From Mytilus californianus (taxonomy: Eukaryota; Mollusca; Bivalvia; Mytilida; Mytilidae): DNA of 64,000 nt. Below are positions 58,401 through 61,400 of the stretch, in pieces. Every line of letters begins with the position of its first letter. Within the stretch, counting starts at the first letter, position 1. The translations under genes and the position numbers were made by a program. A model generated the notes under the pieces. That model had not been told where the DNA came from, ran no database searches, and saw only the letters and a list, made by a program, of their open reading frames with translations. The stretch is taken from contig NW_026262712.1 in assembly GCF_021869535.1 (NCBI RefSeq), forward strand, positions 114,511,640 through 114,575,639, given 5' to 3'.

Positions 58401-61400
58401 CCTAACTTAACCCATCTTAGACAATATTGGAACGACAGCAGAAAAAACACATTTTCACCCTTTGTACAAAATGTACCCAGGCAATTTGCACCATAATGAA
58501 AACCATATAAATTTGACTAAACTTCAATTTGATTTTTATTGTATTACTTGTACATATCTTTTGTTGTTCCACTGAAAGAGATTAACGAAAAGGAGCTGAG
58601 TACCAATGAGACCAGTTTAACGATAACCCTGTCAAATGCTGGTGTTCCTGTTCTTAATCAGAAACACTTATTAGTCGTTATCTACATGTCTTTTGTTTAT
58701 ATTTAAGGAATTTGGAATTTAAACCTTGAACAATTGTATAATGCTTGCTTTATGTTTACCGGTACATGTCTTTCATTTTTTGTGTTGTTGGGTAGCTGTC
58801 TCATTGACAAATGCACCACTACTCTTTTACTAACTGATTTATAAATTTGCAAGTATTTATATGTTTTTTTTTTTATTTTTTCAGGTTAAAAACACTTTAT
58901 TTCATATATTAACCAAATCCAGTGTACCTGATGTCAGTGAAAATAAGTTCCCTGAAATTTTTCTTTAACAATGTCAAAATACAAACATATGGAGTGGCTT
59001 TTTCTTTTAATATACATTATACAACTTGTGCATTTTTTTTATATTGTTGATAATAAGAATCTAGGATCTCAAAATTTTATGATTTGATATTTTGCTTTGA
59101 AATTGTGATTTGGTAAAAAGCACTGTATATCTATGAAAATGTTAGTCAAGGATTTGTCATTATTTGAGGATATTAGACAGAAATATTTACAAGTAAGCAA
59201 TTGATAATTTGCAAAAGATTTTGGTTACAAGACTTATGATCAAAACTTGAGAAGAAAAGGCAAAAGAAAAATAATGAGATAAAAATTTGTATAATATTCT
59301 TCAATAAAAGATTTAGAGAGTTGTAATTACTTAGGAATGACAGTTTCTTAGTGCATTTCCTAAGCCAATAAATACAAGTTTGGGCAGTATAAAAAAATGC
59401 ATGCTTCACGTTTCTATAATGTATGTACTGTGGTTTCAATACTATTCGTGGGGTACCAATTTTTGTGGATTTTGTTGGTATAGAGAAACCACAAATTCAA
59501 AAGTCAAACGAAGTATTAATTTTCTATAGCTTTATATGCAGACTTTGGTAAAAAAGGATCAAATATCCACAAAAATACACTTCTTCCACGATCCCTGAAA
59601 ATGGGTAACCATGAAAATATATGAATCCACAGTATATCATAAAATCATATACAGATTCTCAATCAAAATACTTTTGTTGAATCTTCAAATACACAGTAAC
59701 AATTTCTGCAGATAAGAAATTATAAAGCATAATTTTGACATTATATATAGAAACCAGAAACATAATATTTTTCAATGCTGGCCTTATTACTTACTGTCTC
59801 TTTCTGAAAAATAAATCTTAATCAGCAAAGACTTCAAATAAAATATGTATTTTAGACCAGATAAAAAAATCAACATCTCAAACCTCAATTGCAGGTCCAC
59901 ATTATATTGTAGGTTAGCCATACTTTCTTTAATTCAGAAACTGTAATGTTGTATCAAAAAGATAGCTAATAAAATGTCAACAAACAAAAAATAGCAATCT
60001 GCATATTTTCATAGTTGACGAATCAGGATAATATTTTTAAATGGCCCTAGTTTGTTGGCTGTTCATTTATAATCCTTTGTCCAATGTTTACTCTTTGAAA
60101 GGGGAGGGGAGTGACTTTGGACTCATGAACTACCTGGATATTTTCTATTTTACATTTCTTGAAACTGAACTGGTAGTTCTTTCATTGTTTTTACCTCAGT
60201 GCCTGTCAACATTTTAATGACATGAATTCGTTTCTAGCTATATATATATAGACAATCTTTAAAGCCACCACACAGTGATGTGATGTTAAGCAGCATTCAA
60301 TCAATCAGTCAAAGACATCATATATAATTTCATTTAAAGACTTTTCAAGATGATCTCTGAAATCAGAACCTTCCTCAAAACAGATATTTGGTGTATACAA
60401 CATTCAATCATTTATACTTCATAGAAAATTGTTTTATGCTGAGTAAGCAGTAATTGGCTACAAGTGATAAAACCTAGTTCTAAAAAAAATACCTTTAACT
60501 GATAGTTGACCATTTCCATAATACATTCCTCTGGACTTGGGTAGTCGTCATACTTGACTTTTTTCTTTTTAAATTTCTTTACATAATCAGCATTAGGGAA
60601 TCTGGAAAAGGGCTCTGTTTCTACTATTTCTATTTCATCCTGGAAAATAAGACAAAAGTTAGTACTTGGGAGTCTATAGTAGGACTCAATTAAAGCTAAA
60701 TATAATTCTTGAAGAAAAATTGACCGTAAAGCAAAACAGATCGAGAAAGAAATACAACAGATCAAATTGAGCTGAAGTACATCTGTGAAGATTAAATACA
60801 TTCAAATCCATTCAATGCAAACACTATTAGATTGTGCTTTGACAATTCTCCCTTTACCTCAAAACCTGTTACAAAGTATACGTGTATTTACTGTTAAAAC
60901 TTTGTAAAATGATAGAATTCTTTTTCTGACTTTACCTGTGATTCTGATTGCTCCTCTATAACAGCTCCAGGACCAAGACTTACCTGTGATTCTGATTGCT
61001 CCTCTATAACAGCTCCAGGACCAAACCCTGTCAACAGTGATTTTTTGGATTTCTTTGCTTTTGGTTTTTCTGGAATAGGTTCTGGAGTCCACTACAGTAT
61101 AAAAAGTCATGATTAGTTACAAGACAGTTGTTATGTTTAACAAAGAGTAACAAGAATGCATAGGTTTTCATGCTAAGTTTAACCCCCACTTATAATTCAA
61201 AGTATTGGAAAACGAAAGTAGGTGTCTGACAGATTCAAAAAGTGCACACATGTTATAACTCATCACTGTTGAACTGTTGATGTGTAAATTTTTTTTTAAT
61301 TCATTCACAATATTAAAAAATACCAAGTATCGGCAAACAGGAAGTAGGTATGCAACAGATCAGAAAAGTATTAAAACATTACAACTCATTACTGTCAAGC

